The notes: generated by a model not told the origin, from the sequence alone. A stretch of 64,000 bases of DNA from Alcaligenes endophyticus (GCF_026344035.1 NZ_JAPKND010000008.1:116343-180342); one strand, 5' to 3'; numbered from the stretch's first letter, positions 29,409 to 39,516 are shown. A program made the numbers and translations.

Positions 29409-31739
29409 TCAAGTTTTTCCCTGTTTACGACGTCGGCCCAGCAATTGGCTTAGGATGAAGCCCACCGCTATAACCCCTAACAGGCCAGGTATCCATAGCG
29501 TTCGCCACTGGCCTGCATACTGCCACCACTGATAAAGCGTCCACTGTATACGAGTCCATATATCCAGACTCCCTACCGCATAGGTTTTCTCAGCCAGCAA
29601 AGAGCGCACCTTATCGCCACGTATTACTACAGCGCTGCCTTCGATGCGCTCCCCCGCGCGAGCCTTTAACAATGCATCACCGATATCAACTAAGGCCTCG
29701 GAGTCCGTACCCGTTAGTACCACGACGCTGCGCCCGGAGTTGAATGGCGACTCAAAACCCGTTATCAGTCCACTGCGACCGTCACTACGATAGGCGACCT
29801 CGCTTTGCTGATCACGAATTCTGTCAGCTGGGTTGGGACTGACCCAATTACTGGTGCGGTACACCAGATCAGACGTCCCAAACTGGCGATTATGCTGCGC
29901 TGTATATTCTGGCAGGTATTGCTGCCAGTTAGCAGGCAACTTGCTGGCAGGAGAAATAATCAACAAGTCTTTATCTAGGTCTAGGCTGGCCTTAGCATCT
30001 ACTACCCGCACACCTGTAGCGGGTAGTCCCGTTGACTCGCCCATTCGACCCATGGTGACCAGAAAGGTGCTCAACTCCTGCTCATCCGGTGAGCTGGCCA
30101 GCACCACCGCTGTCTCGGACAAGTCAGCAATCCGGGTAAAGGGGAAACCCATCTCACTAAACGCGGCTAAATCCGGCATTTCCAAATAATGATTACGGCC
30201 ACTGATATCTATCGTACTGTCAGGATCTATCTGCCCGCGCACATTATCCAGCAAGGCATCCTTACAAAACCCTTCCTTTATATAATCGTACATATAACGA
30301 TAAGTCAGCTCAGAGCGATTCAAGAGCTGGTACAAAGGCACACGCACATGCTCCTGCATGGGTAACATTTCACCCGGCGCCATAGCTGCCAAACTCGCAT
30401 CTCGGCCCTCTAGCTGAGTCAAACCCAGTAACGGTAAGGACTTCAAATACTGATTATCTACGCCTAATATCAAAGACGAGTTCACAGCCCCAGGCTGCAC
30501 GGTATACCGGTACTTAAGATGTACATCAACGGGCGACTGACGCCAAGTGAACAAATCTGGAGGCAATCGTAGCCCCATGCGTATGATAGGTGAATCGTAA
30601 CCAGATACAGCCAAGCGCTCAGGCGTGATCAACTCACCAAATTGAACCGGACGCTCTGTGCTCAGCCAGCGCGGAGCATCATAGGGACGTCGTGCTTGTA
30701 TCTGAGGAGGCTCATAAATTTCTGCCTGTGGCCCTGTTAATATCGATCCACCCAATACAAGCGCTTGTGCTGCGCTGCGCAACTGCTCCGCGTTGCCGCC
30801 GCTTATCACCAACAACTTGCCTTTGCTGTCATTGGGATTGCTAACCATGCTGATAGAAGGAAGGCTCGTAGTCCGCACTTCAGGAATAAAGGAGCCCACC
30901 TGTTCCGGCGATGTAAAGACTATGCCATGCCCTTTTTCGGGCAAGCGATTCTTCAAAGCGGTAAAACGAGCGCCACGATAATCCGCCAAGGCGCCCAACC
31001 ACGAGGCCACAATACCGCTAGCCTCGTAAGTACCCGAGGTGGGCTCACCCAGAAATACAAAAGGCACATCTAAGCGGTTTGGGTCTCTGGGATCAAAAAA
31101 AGGAACTGGTAGTATAGATAGGTCGTTGACCAGAGCAACTTTCTGTAAGTCGAGGCTCAGCGTACTTTGATTACTGACGTTAGCCCAGAGGCTGGAATGT
31201 AAGGGATCCTCACACTCTAGGGTGTAGTGCCCTATCAGTTGCACACGCAATTGGTTATGAGCAGCCAAGAGGCGGGCAGGTATGCTGACTTCTTGGGTCA
31301 AGGGACGCCCAGCTCCCTGTTCGGTCACAGGTATGGTATATACCACCTCGTCATTGACCAGCACATTAATATGCGAATAATCATCCAATAAAGAGGGAGA
31401 GTAGCTGTAATGTAAGGTCACAGCGCCCCCGCTGGCCACCTCATCGGCGCGCACATTGAAAAACACGCTATCACTGCTATCTACGCCCCGTAAATTAAAC
31501 GGAAAGCGAGCGCCCAAATCTTTAAAACTCCAGACCTTATCCTGTTGTAAAGCGCGCTGCGCATACGGCAGGGCCTGACGTGAGGCTTGCAGATCTTCGC
31601 TCTGACTATGCAGTTCAAAAGATGAACCGACGTTGCTCGCCGTCTGGGCGACACTGCTCACGGTTCCCAGTAGCATGCCCATTGTCAGCAATGACGAAGT
31701 AACACGACGAATAGAAGTTTTCATGTCCACCATACTCAT
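29409..31739 (-). CDS. bcsB: BcsB paralogue (periplasmic cellulose synthase subunit), second copy
   Basis: Periplasmic, membrane-anchored partner of BcsA that guides the nascent glucan. The 776-residue product has a signal peptide (SLLTMGMLLGTVSSVAQ), an extra N-terminal stretch of about 40 residues not present in the first copy, the two carbohydrate-binding/flavodoxin-like repeats, and a C-terminal anchor (LWIPGLLGVIAVGFILSQLL) after an interfacial helix. YTLECEDPLHSSLW, LSLLPVPFFDP-type and MRLPPDL-type motifs match the first copy, but the two are clearly diverged. Its start overlaps the first bcsB stop (TAATG). Confidence 0.93.
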   Translation of the reverse strand: MSMVDMKTSIRRVTSSLLTMGMLLGTVSSVAQTASNVGSSFELHSQSEDLQASRQALPYAQRALQQDKVWSFKDLGARFPFNLRGVDSSDSVFFNVRADEVASGGAVTLHYSYSPSLLDDYSHINVLVNDEVVYTIPVTEQGAGRPLTQEVSIPARLLAAHNQLRVQLIGHYTLECEDPLHSSLWANVSNQSTLSLDLQKVALVNDLSILPVPFFDPRDPNRLDVPFVFLGEPTSGTYEASGIVASWLGALADYRGARFTALKNRLPEKGHGIVFTSPEQVGSFIPEVRTTSLPSISMVSNPNDSKGKLLVISGGNAEQLRSAAQALVLGGSILTGPQAEIYEPPQIQARRPYDAPRWLSTERPVQFGELITPERLAVSGYDSPIIRMGLRLPPDLFTWRQSPVDVHLKYRYTVQPGAVNSSLILGVDNQYLKSLPLLGLTQLEGRDASLAAMAPGEMLPMQEHVRVPLYQLLNRSELTYRYMYDYIKEGFCKDALLDNVRGQIDPDSTIDISGRNHYLEMPDLAAFSEMGFPFTRIADLSETAVVLASSPDEQELSTFLVTMGRMGESTGLPATGVRVVDAKASLDLDKDLLIISPASKLPANWQQYLPEYTAQHNRQFGTSDLVYRTSNWVSPNPADRIRDQQSEVAYRSDGRSGLITGFESPFNSGRSVVVLTGTDSEALVDIGDALLKARAGERIEGSAVVIRGDKVRSLLAEKTYAVGSLDIWTRIQWTLYQWWQYAGQWRTLWIPGLLGVIAVGFILSQLLGRRRKQGKT

Positions 31740-33838
31740 TATTGTTCTGCCACGCCTGTGGCTCTCAGACGGCTACGAGCACGGGCACGTAAACCTACAT
31801 AAGCCACGATACTGGCTAGGCTAATACCCATGATGAAAAGTAAAGCGAGCACCCATGGCCGCTGGCCCAAGAAAAACTGTAAGCCTCGCTGCCACCCCAA
31901 GTGACCGGTGTAATAAGTGGTTTTTGTCGATAAAACATCTACCTGATCACCAGCCACAGCCACCACACTGCCCTGCACGGCGGCTCCCAAATCTGCCTGC
32001 TTAAGTAAGCCTGCCAAGGTTTTCTCTGTTTGCTCGGAGTCATCGCCCATAACCACCACCACGTGGCGATTGCTATTTAAAGGGGATCTAAAGCCGCTCA
32101 TCACTGTCTGGCCGCCGCTTTTGTCTCTAGCCTTAGCAGGCAAATATTTCTTCCATTGCTCCAACAAGCCAAGGCTACCTCCGCCTGCTATCAGCAATAA
32201 GTCTTTGTCTGCCAAACCCTGATCCGTTTTGGGATCGATCAGTACTTGTACCTCTGTGGCGGGATAACCTGTGGACTGACCGATTCTAACCATCAGCAGC
32301 AAGAATGTTTTGACGTCACTATCACTAGCCTGGAGCAATACAGCCGTCTCGGATAGATCCGCCATACGGCTAAAAGGGTAGCCTGCATCAAAAAACACGC
32401 CCATATTCGGCATAGCCAAATGATGCATCATGCCACTCAGATCCAAAACCGAATCTGGATCTATACCACTAACCACATTATCGGCCAGCAAGTTTTCACA
32501 TTCATTAAAGGAAGGCGTGGGATAGTAAAAACTGAAGCTTAACGTCGCGCGTGTGGATAAGGTATTTAAAGGGACGAGTATGCTTTTTTCCACTAAGGGC
32601 AGTGCATCGGTACCGAAGGTACTCTCTGTTCGCGCAGAATCTTCATTGAACTTTATCGTTTTTAGTTGCGCTTGGCCTATATCCACCGATAAAAATGCAC
32701 CAGGATCTTGTACATTACGTGCAGGCCTGTACTTGACAGTCAATGGCACACGATCATTTCGCCAAGCATACAAATCAGGCGGCAGACGCAAGTGCATATT
32801 GATAGGCCTAGGCTTATAGCCATGCGTAATCAACGCCTCAGGCTCGACTAACTCACCAAACTTAACAGGTCTGTTTATGGGCAACCAATTAGGCGCATCG
32901 TAAGCCTGACGCGGTTGCACGCTAACCGTTAAGTCCGTTGCTTCAGCCCCCGACAAAAAATCGCCGCCTAAGGCCAAAGCCTTAGCCGCAGTGACCACTT
33001 CCTGACCGGTCTGCCCACTGACTGTCAACAACTTGTCCATAGGAGCATTGGGCGCATCTTGAATCATTAAGCTTGCTCCCTTGCCTCCCGCATGCGTACC
33101 CAACGCTGCTAGTTCAGCATGGGTACCAATTGCTATAGCTGAACCCTCTTTAGGAAAATGATTCAGCAACTGAATATCCACACCACGATACCCAGACAAA
33201 GCGCCAAACCAAGACGCCAGTATCCCAGCCGCTTGCACGTTGTCTTGGCTGTTTTTAGCTAAAACCAAGGCTATGCTTTGCCTACGTCCGTCTTTAGGAT
33301 CAAAGAAAGGTACAGGTAATAGACTTAAGTCGTTAGGTAAGGGCCGAGCACGTGCCTTAACTTCCAAATTAGAGTCCGACTGTAATTCTGTCCACAACGA
33401 GGCATGCAAAGGGTCTTCACACTCCTGTGTGTAGTGCGCGACCTGATGAAAACGCAATTGATTCATCGGCTTTAATTGCGTTACTGGCAGGCTGAGGCTG
33501 TACTCCTCTTTCTGACTGGAAACATCCTTATTCAAGTCAATAGTTTCCACCAACTGATCGTTCAGATAAACCGTCAGGTGCGAGAGGTCTGGCAATAAGG
33601 CCTCAGAGTGAGCTAAACGTATGTTTAGACGTAAGTCCTCGACCTGTAGGTTATCGGGCACACCGAACCACACAGTCTCATTATCCTCAACACCGTGTAA
33701 CGTAATCTGATCTGGAGCGCCGAGCAGACTGAAATCCAATTGGTAGGTCTCTGCTTGCCCTTGGCCTGCCCAGAAAACCAGGCACAGAGCAACTTGCTGT
33801 AGTGCTCGTTTTAGTAGTGTCAATGAAAGCATGTTCAT
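31739..33838 (-). CDS. bcsB: Cellulose synthase periplasmic subunit BcsB, first copy
   Basis: Partner of BcsA. The product starts MNMLSLTLLKRALQQVALCL (signal peptide ending GQA) and is 699 residues. It shows the BcsB motifs YTQECEDPLHASLWTELQSD, NDLSLLPVPFFDPKDGRRQ, MHLRLPPDLYAWRND and a C-terminal transmembrane helix (VLALLFIMGISLASIVAYVG). The start is four bases after the bcsA stop with no strong ribosome site, which suggests translational coupling. A longer open frame overlapping bcsA was not accepted. Confidence 0.95.
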   Translation of the reverse strand: MNMLSLTLLKRALQQVALCLVFWAGQGQAETYQLDFSLLGAPDQITLHGVEDNETVWFGVPDNLQVEDLRLNIRLAHSEALLPDLSHLTVYLNDQLVETIDLNKDVSSQKEEYSLSLPVTQLKPMNQLRFHQVAHYTQECEDPLHASLWTELQSDSNLEVKARARPLPNDLSLLPVPFFDPKDGRRQSIALVLAKNSQDNVQAAGILASWFGALSGYRGVDIQLLNHFPKEGSAIAIGTHAELAALGTHAGGKGASLMIQDAPNAPMDKLLTVSGQTGQEVVTAAKALALGGDFLSGAEATDLTVSVQPRQAYDAPNWLPINRPVKFGELVEPEALITHGYKPRPINMHLRLPPDLYAWRNDRVPLTVKYRPARNVQDPGAFLSVDIGQAQLKTIKFNEDSARTESTFGTDALPLVEKSILVPLNTLSTRATLSFSFYYPTPSFNECENLLADNVVSGIDPDSVLDLSGMMHHLAMPNMGVFFDAGYPFSRMADLSETAVLLQASDSDVKTFLLLMVRIGQSTGYPATEVQVLIDPKTDQGLADKDLLLIAGGGSLGLLEQWKKYLPAKARDKSGGQTVMSGFRSPLNSNRHVVVVMGDDSEQTEKTLAGLLKQADLGAAVQGSVVAVAGDQVDVLSTKTTYYTGHLGWQRGLQFFLGQRPWVLALLFIMGISLASIVAYVGLRARARSRLRATGVAEQ

Positions 33839-33842
33839 ACGT

Positions 33843-36023
33843 TTATTTTGTTGTAGATGCAAACAAACGCGCAAACCTACTGCGTACGAATTGGTTCGCC
33901 TCACGACCCAATACCTTGAATCCCTGCAGACTAATATGACCGATAGACTTCATCGCCACCCACGCAGAATCTTTTTCTCCATCTGCCCAGAACAGCGCCC
34001 AGGTATCCGCTCGGGCAAAAGTCACCTTGGCCAGCTCGGCCTGCTGTGCGATGGAGAGCTCGTCAAACTGCATACCCAGTTTATTGTCGCCGACGAATAC
34101 CACTCGTGCCGGAAACATCGCTTCTTCCTCGTTACGAAAGACACTGACCCAAACCTGCTCACCGACTCTCAACGGCAACTGCCCTGTCGTTCTCACACCA
34201 AGACCAAACTGAGAAAAATCAGTCGTTTCACAAGCAAAACGATATCCCCCCTGAGTCTGTATGGTGGCGACAAGGTTTGAGACTACTCGCGGTGCCTGCC
34301 GTATTTGTTTACGCTCCCCTGCGACCGCCAAACTAGCACTGGAAATCACAATATTATGCAAGGTCCAGCCCAAATTCATGATCAGCGTCCACATCAAAGC
34401 CCAGCTATCAGCATAAAACACCAAGCTGACAAAGCCGACAATAAAACCAATAATATTAAGACTGAGCAAGGCAATATAAGGACGAGATAACTCCCAATCA
34501 AAATAGTCCTGCTCAATCACACCGCCCTTCTGAGTAACGTTAAAACGCGCTTTGTTTGGTGAAACTAGCGTAGCTAGAGTAGGCAGCATGATGTACCAAG
34601 CCAACACCGTCTCATACACTTCGTTCCAAAACGTATGTCGGTATTTCCCTTGCATGCGTGAGTTCGTTAACAAAGCATGCACAATATGCGGCACGGCGTA
34701 AGCCATAATTAGCAATGCTGAGGCGTTAAAGACATGCGCGCCAAAAAACAAGTAGGCTAAGGGCGCTGTCAAAAAAACCAATCGCGGCAAGCCATAGAAA
34801 AAGTGCAAGGCAGCGCTGGCATAGCATAACCGTTGTGCCAGACTCAAGCCTTTCCCTATCAGGGGGTTATGAGAGCGGAAAATTTGCGCCATACCACGGG
34901 CCCAGCGTATCCGCTGACCTACGTGCCGCGACAAGCTCTCTGTGGCCAAACCAGCAGCCAAAGGTATTGCTAAATATGCTGTGTTATAGCCTTTACGATT
35001 CATTTTCAAGGCAGTTAGCGCATCTTCGGTCACACTTTCTACCGCCACCCCGCCAACATCTAATAAAGCACTTCGCCGTAACACTGCACAAGAGCCACAA
35101 AAAAAAGTGGCATTCCATAAATCGTTACCGTCTTGAGTCAAGCCGTAAAATAGCTTGCCTTCGTTAGGCACCTTTTTAAACACTTCCAAGTTTTGCTCTA
35201 ACGGATCAGGAGAGAAAAAAACGTGCGGGGTCTGCAACATCGCTAATTTGGGGTCAAGTAAAAACCAACCCATGACGATTTGCAGAAAAGAGCGTGTGGG
35301 CACGTGATCGCAGTCAAAAATGGCCACATATTCGCCATTTGTCACTTTCAAGGCTTCATTAATATTGCCCGCTTTCGCATGCCTATTGTTATCGCGCGTA
35401 ATATAGCCGACCCCTGCTTGCTCGCAAAACGCTTTAAATTCGGGTCGGTTGCCATCATCCAGCACATAAATATTGAATCTGTGAGCTGGCCAGTCGTGAG
35501 CTAAAGCTGTCAGAGCTGTTTGACTGACCACATCCAAAGGCTCATTGTAGGTAGGGATGAAGATATCTACGCTAGGCCATAAATCCACGTCATCCGGAAG
35601 TGGAACCGGTTTGCGTTTTAATGGCCAGGCTGATTGAAAATAGCTCAGCAACAAGACCAAAATGGTGTAGAGTTCAGCCGCTAGCAGGCCATAGCCAAAC
35701 AAGGCATCCACATTGGTTTCAAACCCTAAGGTAGAGGTCAGTCGCCAATATAAATAACGCAAGGAGGTGACGATAGAGATTCCGATTAGAATCAGTGTAG
35801 CCAACCGCCCTGTAGTGAAGCGATTAATGACATAAGCGGCAAGAAAGGTGGTGAAGGCAAACCCCAACTGCGCATACAACTCGAAAGGCGTGAACACCAC
35901 CATTGCACACAACACGATTCCTACCGCCACCAACAGGCGGGTAAGCCAAGGCCCTAACCTCCACTCTGGCATGTGCTCAGGGAGGCGCATGTTTTTAGTA
36001 AGGAAAGACCTGCCAGCCTTCAT
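33843..36023 (-). CDS. bcsA: Cellulose synthase catalytic subunit BcsA
   Basis: Inner-membrane processive family-2 glycosyltransferase that polymerises UDP-glucose into beta-1,4-glucan. The 726-residue protein has N-terminal transmembrane helices, the catalytic domain with IPTYNEPLDVV, YVLDDGN, the DxD in IFDCDHVPTR, TED in SVTEDALT and QRIRWARG, then more helices and a C-terminal PilZ domain. The PilZ motifs RQAPR and DFSQFG are intact, so activation by cyclic di-GMP is expected. AGGA lies nine bases ahead of the start. It is the only catalytic subunit in the locus. Confidence 0.98.
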   Translation of the reverse strand: MKAGRSFLTKNMRLPEHMPEWRLGPWLTRLLVAVGIVLCAMVVFTPFELYAQLGFAFTTFLAAYVINRFTTGRLATLILIGISIVTSLRYLYWRLTSTLGFETNVDALFGYGLLAAELYTILVLLLSYFQSAWPLKRKPVPLPDDVDLWPSVDIFIPTYNEPLDVVSQTALTALAHDWPAHRFNIYVLDDGNRPEFKAFCEQAGVGYITRDNNRHAKAGNINEALKVTNGEYVAIFDCDHVPTRSFLQIVMGWFLLDPKLAMLQTPHVFFSPDPLEQNLEVFKKVPNEGKLFYGLTQDGNDLWNATFFCGSCAVLRRSALLDVGGVAVESVTEDALTALKMNRKGYNTAYLAIPLAAGLATESLSRHVGQRIRWARGMAQIFRSHNPLIGKGLSLAQRLCYASAALHFFYGLPRLVFLTAPLAYLFFGAHVFNASALLIMAYAVPHIVHALLTNSRMQGKYRHTFWNEVYETVLAWYIMLPTLATLVSPNKARFNVTQKGGVIEQDYFDWELSRPYIALLSLNIIGFIVGFVSLVFYADSWALMWTLIMNLGWTLHNIVISSASLAVAGERKQIRQAPRVVSNLVATIQTQGGYRFACETTDFSQFGLGVRTTGQLPLRVGEQVWVSVFRNEEEAMFPARVVFVGDNKLGMQFDELSIAQQAELAKVTFARADTWALFWADGEKDSAWVAMKSIGHISLQGFKVLGREANQFVRSRFARLFASTTK

Positions 36024-36038
36024 GTCGCTTCATCCTGT

Positions 36039-36806
36039 TTATTGATCTAATTGACTTAGCACTTCACGCGCTACGGCCATAAAGTCACGCACTGCTTCGC
36101 TGTTTTCCATATAGTCAAACACGGTCATACCGCAAGCCAGAGATTCCGCAATCGCAGGGTCAGTGTGAATTCGCCCTATTACCATCTCTCGCTCTTCGTC
36201 ACTTAATAACAAAGCGACATCGGTGGCTAAAGCCCTAGCCCTGTCTACCTGATTCAGTAATACCCCAGCACCAACAAAACCTTGCTTAGGATCGCAGTAC
36301 TGCCCGATGAGCCCATGCATTTGCGGTAAAGTAATGTATGAACCTGCATCTGCCAGCACCACAATGACTACAAAATTTGCCGCTCGCAGAGCCTGCTGCA
36401 AGTACACCGAAGGGCCCGGCGGCGTATCAATAACAACACATGCCTGCTCTGGCAGCTTTAACTCAAGCAAGCGCTCTTTGAGCCAATATGGCTGCTCTCG
36501 CAACTGTCGCTCAAATTGATCCCGATTTGCCTCAGTACATTGCCCATAAGGCAACAACACTATTCCTGGAGTAGGAGCACTCAATAAAGCCTGCGCTAAA
36601 GGCAACTCCTCGACGCAAGTCTGGGCTAAACCATGCGTATGCTCAAAAGCTTGGTCTCGGAAATAATGAAAACGCAAAGCATTCTGTGGATCCAGATCCA
36701 CCGCCAGTACCGCCTGCCCTTGGCGCACTAACGCTTCACCTAGGCTTGCGCTGACGGTGGTCTTTCCCACCCCGCCCTTGGCGGACACCACAGCGATAAT
36801 ATTCAT
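36039..36806 (-). CDS. bcsQ: Cellulose biosynthesis ParA/MinD-like ATPase BcsQ
   Basis: MinD/ParA-family ATPase that in enterobacteria is needed for cellulose synthesis and for localising the synthase. The 255-residue product has a canonical deviant Walker A (SAKGGVGKTTVSASLG), switch DLDPQNALRFH and DTPPGPSVYLQ. It overlaps the bcsP stop by four bases and precedes bcsA by 15. The intact Walker motif suggests an active ATPase, unlike some enterobacterial relatives. Confidence 0.94.
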   Translation of the reverse strand: MNIIAVVSAKGGVGKTTVSASLGEALVRQGQAVLAVDLDPQNALRFHYFRDQAFEHTHGLAQTCVEELPLAQALLSAPTPGIVLLPYGQCTEANRDQFERQLREQPYWLKERLLELKLPEQACVVIDTPPGPSVYLQQALRAANFVVIVVLADAGSYITLPQMHGLIGQYCDPKQGFVGAGVLLNQVDRARALATDVALLLSDEEREMVIGRIHTDPAIAESLACGMTVFDYMENSEAVRDFMAVAREVLSQLDQ

Positions 36807-37285
36807 TGATTTAATAAGCGCTGAAATAGATTGAGTTTCTCTGACTGTTGACTGTGTTCTTGTTCTTGGGCAATGGAATTAGCCCGTTCCAACCGTGCAA
36901 ACAACGTCTGCACGCTCGCCGGAGCAGATTCAGAGTCAGGAGTTTTAGACTGCTCCCAAGCCTGGGCGGATATAGTAGGCTCAGCACGCGCCGCCGTGAC
37001 CGATTGACTACTAATACGCTGAAACAAAGTAGTGACAGGCGCAGCACTTGTAACAGTATCCTGAGAGTGTGCCACCTCAGGAGCAATATCATCAGACTCT
37101 TTTTCAGGGTGCTGACTCACTAACTCCTTAGGCTGATGACCAGTACGATTTTTATGAACCGTCGCAAGCAAAGACCATCTGCGTAGACTCTCGTCAAGCT
37201 GTCTTTCGGCGGCTAATTCTTTATATGAACCGCTATCTACCCCTATCCCACCGAATAAGGTAGACACGTCGTTTTGCTTAGTCAT
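36803..37285 (-). CDS. bcsP: Cellulose biosynthesis protein BcsP-like
   Basis: Small, mostly disordered, Gln/Glu/Ser-rich protein of about 160 residues upstream of bcsQ, which is the place of BcsP in beta-proteobacterial operons. The N-terminal part (DVSTLFGGIGVDSGSYKELA, then RWSLLATV) recalls BcsP/BcsR. A short TLF/NLF motif recurs at about residues 10, 87, 128 and 153, three times followed by xR(I/L). The ATG at 37285 has GGAG seven bases upstream; ATGs at 37291 and 37297 are alternatives. The function is not known; regulation or docking with BcsQ and BcsA is likely. Confidence 0.75.
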   Translation of the reverse strand: MTKQNDVSTLFGGIGVDSGSYKELAAERQLDESLRRWSLLATVHKNRTGHQPKELVSQHPEKESDDIAPEVAHSQDTVTSAAPVTTLFQRISSQSVTAARAEPTISAQAWEQSKTPDSESAPASVQTLFARLERANSIAQEQEHSQQSEKLNLFQRLLNQ

Positions 37286-37329
37286 GCTCATCTCCATGCC
37301 TACAGGTCTATTTCACCCGTACAAAAACA

Positions 37330-37794
37330 TCAGGCGCTTAAGTGATAATCCACAAACGGCTGATCTAGGGTTAAGCTACTATGCTGCGAGACTTTCAAAG
37401 CTACACTCGCCCCAATACTACTTAGCCAATGCTGGTAAACACCTTCCAAAAAACTTGGGCTCCAAGCAGCGGCTGAGGGTCCAAAAGCATGCCAAATAGG
37501 AGAGCAATAATGCCGAAGTTGCAAATAGCTAGGATGTTCAGACAGCTCTACCCACCCCCAGTTAAGTGCTTCCCAATGCTTATTAGCCGCCGCCTGTATG
37601 TCTGGCACAGTAGCACAAGGGCCTATAGGCAAAGAACGCGCAGCGCGCTCACCAATCTGCCTCATAAAAACCCGTAGCTCGTTTTCACTCATGGCTTGTG
37701 ACAACTCGTCGGCAAGAGCCAATATGAAAAACCGCCATTGAGTAGAGCAGTTTTTTTCCGCAAAATACTGTAGCACCAGCTTTTCCTGACTCAT
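37330..37794 (-). CDS. bcsD: Cellulose synthase subunit D (BcsD)
   Basis: Periplasmic octameric ring-forming protein that in Komagataeibacter aligns glucan chains for crystallisation (type I loci). The 154-residue product matches by length and by segments such as QWRFFILALADELSQAMSEN, MRQIGERAARSLPIG and WGWVELSE; HPSYLQLRHYCSP follows. The ATG at 37794 is chosen; a GTG four codons earlier is possible and neither has a strong ribosome site. There is no signal peptide. It is the first gene of the 14-gene cellulose locus, 44 bases before bcsP. Confidence 0.88.
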   Translation of the reverse strand: MSQEKLVLQYFAEKNCSTQWRFFILALADELSQAMSENELRVFMRQIGERAARSLPIGPCATVPDIQAAANKHWEALNWGWVELSEHPSYLQLRHYCSPIWHAFGPSAAAWSPSFLEGVYQHWLSSIGASVALKVSQHSSLTLDQPFVDYHLSA

Positions 37795-38066
37795 TAGTAG
37801 GCCCACTAAAAAAGGTGATAGTCATCGATAGAAATATCGAACCAAGAAGTAACACTGATTCACGCTCGAACGATGTGGATATTGTATCTGTAAATTACCG
37901 CCATCCTTGCTTACATTTCGTCCAAGAACTGCCACTAAGTTAACAATTGTGAAGATTATACGTTTTTCTATTACAGCCTATTTGTATTATTCGAATCCCC
38001 AATACTAAAAAAGAAAAAAACTGTCAAGTTTCTAATTACTACAGTTATTATTCAAGGAGTCAACAC
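37795..38066. promoter_or_regulatory. Divergent control region between bcsD and the aldehyde dehydrogenase gene
   Basis: A 270-base, AT-rich gap. TCGATA (37825-37830), GAAA, TATCGA (37835-37840) is a perfect 6-bp inverted repeat close to the bcsD start. On the plus strand TTGTGA and TATTAC with 16-base spacing near 37946-37973 could serve the dehydrogenase gene, whose ribosome site AAGGAG is at 38054. A TATAAT on the minus strand near 37956 lacks a good -35 box. No promoter is secure. Confidence 0.4.
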
Positions 38067-39497
38067 ATGCAATACCCCTCGCTAGCCCTATACATCAACG
38101 GCGAATTCCTGCGTGATAACGCGCGCGATCAACAAGACATTCTCAATCCTGCTGACGGTTCTGTGCTGGGGCAACTTCCCCATGCTAGTACTTCCGATCT
38201 TGATATGGCGTTACAGGCTGCTGCACAAGCCTTCAAAACGTGGCGCCATAGCTCACCCATGGAACGCAGCGCTATCTTACGTAAGGTCGCTCAACTGTCG
38301 CGCGAGCGTGCACAAGAAATAGGACGCAACATTACGCTTGATCAAGGCAAACCTTTAGCCGAAGCCGTGGGCGAAGTGGCGGCATGTGCTGATCACGCCG
38401 ATTGGCATGCAGAGGAATGCCGACGTATTTATGGGCGTGTCATACCAGCCCGAGACCCCGCCGTCCGACAATGGGTGGTGCGCGAGCCCATTGGGGTTTG
38501 TGCCGCCTTCACCCCTTGGAACTTTCCTTACAACCAAGCCATTCGAAAAATATGCGCCGCTATTGGCGCCGGCTGCACCATTATTTTAAAAGGCCCTGAG
38601 GACTCACCCAGCGCGGTCATGGCTATCGCCCAAGCGTTTCACGATGCAGGCTTGCCTCCTGGCGTATTGAATATTGTGTGGGGTGTGCCAGCTACCGTTT
38701 CTGAGCATCTCATACGCTCACCTATTGTGCGTAAAGTTTCATTTACGGGCTCGGTACCAGTAGGTAAGCACTTAGCCTCTCTAGCAGGTGCCCATATGAA
38801 GCCTATCACCATGGAGCTAGGTGGGCACTCACCGGTCATAGTCTGCGCAGATGCTGATATAGACCGCGCGGCCCAACAACTCGCTCGCTTCAAAGTGCGC
38901 AATGCAGGTCAAGTATGTGTCTCTCCAACGCGCTTTTATATCCAAGAACAAGCCTACCCCCGCTTCTTGCAACGTTTTACCGAGGTATTGTCTAGCATTC
39001 GTGTGGGCGATGGCTTGCAAGCCGACACGCAAATGGGCCCATTAGCCCACGCTAGACGCGTGCCAGCCATGCAAACTTTTGTCGATAACGCTCGTGAGTT
39101 AGGCGGCAAAATTGTGTTAGGTGGTGAGCCTCTTGCTCGCTCAGGCAACTTCTTTGCGCCTACCATTCTCACTGACATACCCGACGATGCCTTAATTATG
39201 ACCGAAGAACCTTTCGGCCCTATTGCTCCACTCACCACGTTCAACGATCTAGACGAAGTGATACAACGAGCCAATAGTCTGCCCTTTGGTCTGTCTTCCT
39301 ATGTGTTCACCAATAACCTGCAGCACGCTCATCGCCTAAGTAGCGAATTGGAATCGGGCATGGTCAACATTAATCACTTTGGTAGCGGTCTGCCCGAAAC
39401 CCCCTTTGGTGGCATTAAAGATAGCGGTATTGGTAGCGAAGGCGGCAGTGAAACCTTTGATGGCTATTTAACGACTAAATTTGTTACGCAAATTTAA
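38067..39497 (+). CDS. NAD(P)-dependent aldehyde dehydrogenase (succinate-semialdehyde type)
   Basis: Cytosolic aldehyde dehydrogenase of 476 residues. Catalytic residues are N152 (FTPWNFPY), K175 ([11 protein letters not shown]), general base E250 ([11 protein letters not shown]) and nucleophile C284 ([11 protein letters not shown]). Overall it is closest to the succinate-semialdehyde and ketoglutarate-semialdehyde dehydrogenase group, but the substrate cannot be read from the sequence. It is a single-gene unit: AAGGAG ahead of the start and a strong terminator 20 bases after the stop. Its link to the cellulose or the fatty-acid genes is positional only. Confidence 0.93.
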   Translation: MQYPSLALYINGEFLRDNARDQQDILNPADGSVLGQLPHASTSDLDMALQAAAQAFKTWRHSSPMERSAILRKVAQLSRERAQEIGRNITLDQGKPLAEAVGEVAACADHADWHAEECRRIYGRVIPARDPAVRQWVVREPIGVCAAFTPWNFPYNQAIRKICAAIGAGCTIILKGPEDSPSAVMAIAQAFHDAGLPPGVLNIVWGVPATVSEHLIRSPIVRKVSFTGSVPVGKHLASLAGAHMKPITMELGGHSPVIVCADADIDRAAQQLARFKVRNAGQVCVSPTRFYIQEQAYPRFLQRFTEVLSSIRVGDGLQADTQMGPLAHARRVPAMQTFVDNARELGGKIVLGGEPLARSGNFFAPTILTDIPDDALIMTEEPFGPIAPLTTFNDLDEVIQRANSLPFGLSSYVFTNNLQHAHRLSSELESGMVNINHFGSGLPETPFGGIKDSGIGSEGGSETFDGYLTTKFVTQI

Positions 39498-39516
39498 CCA
39501 GCGGCACTATGATGAA

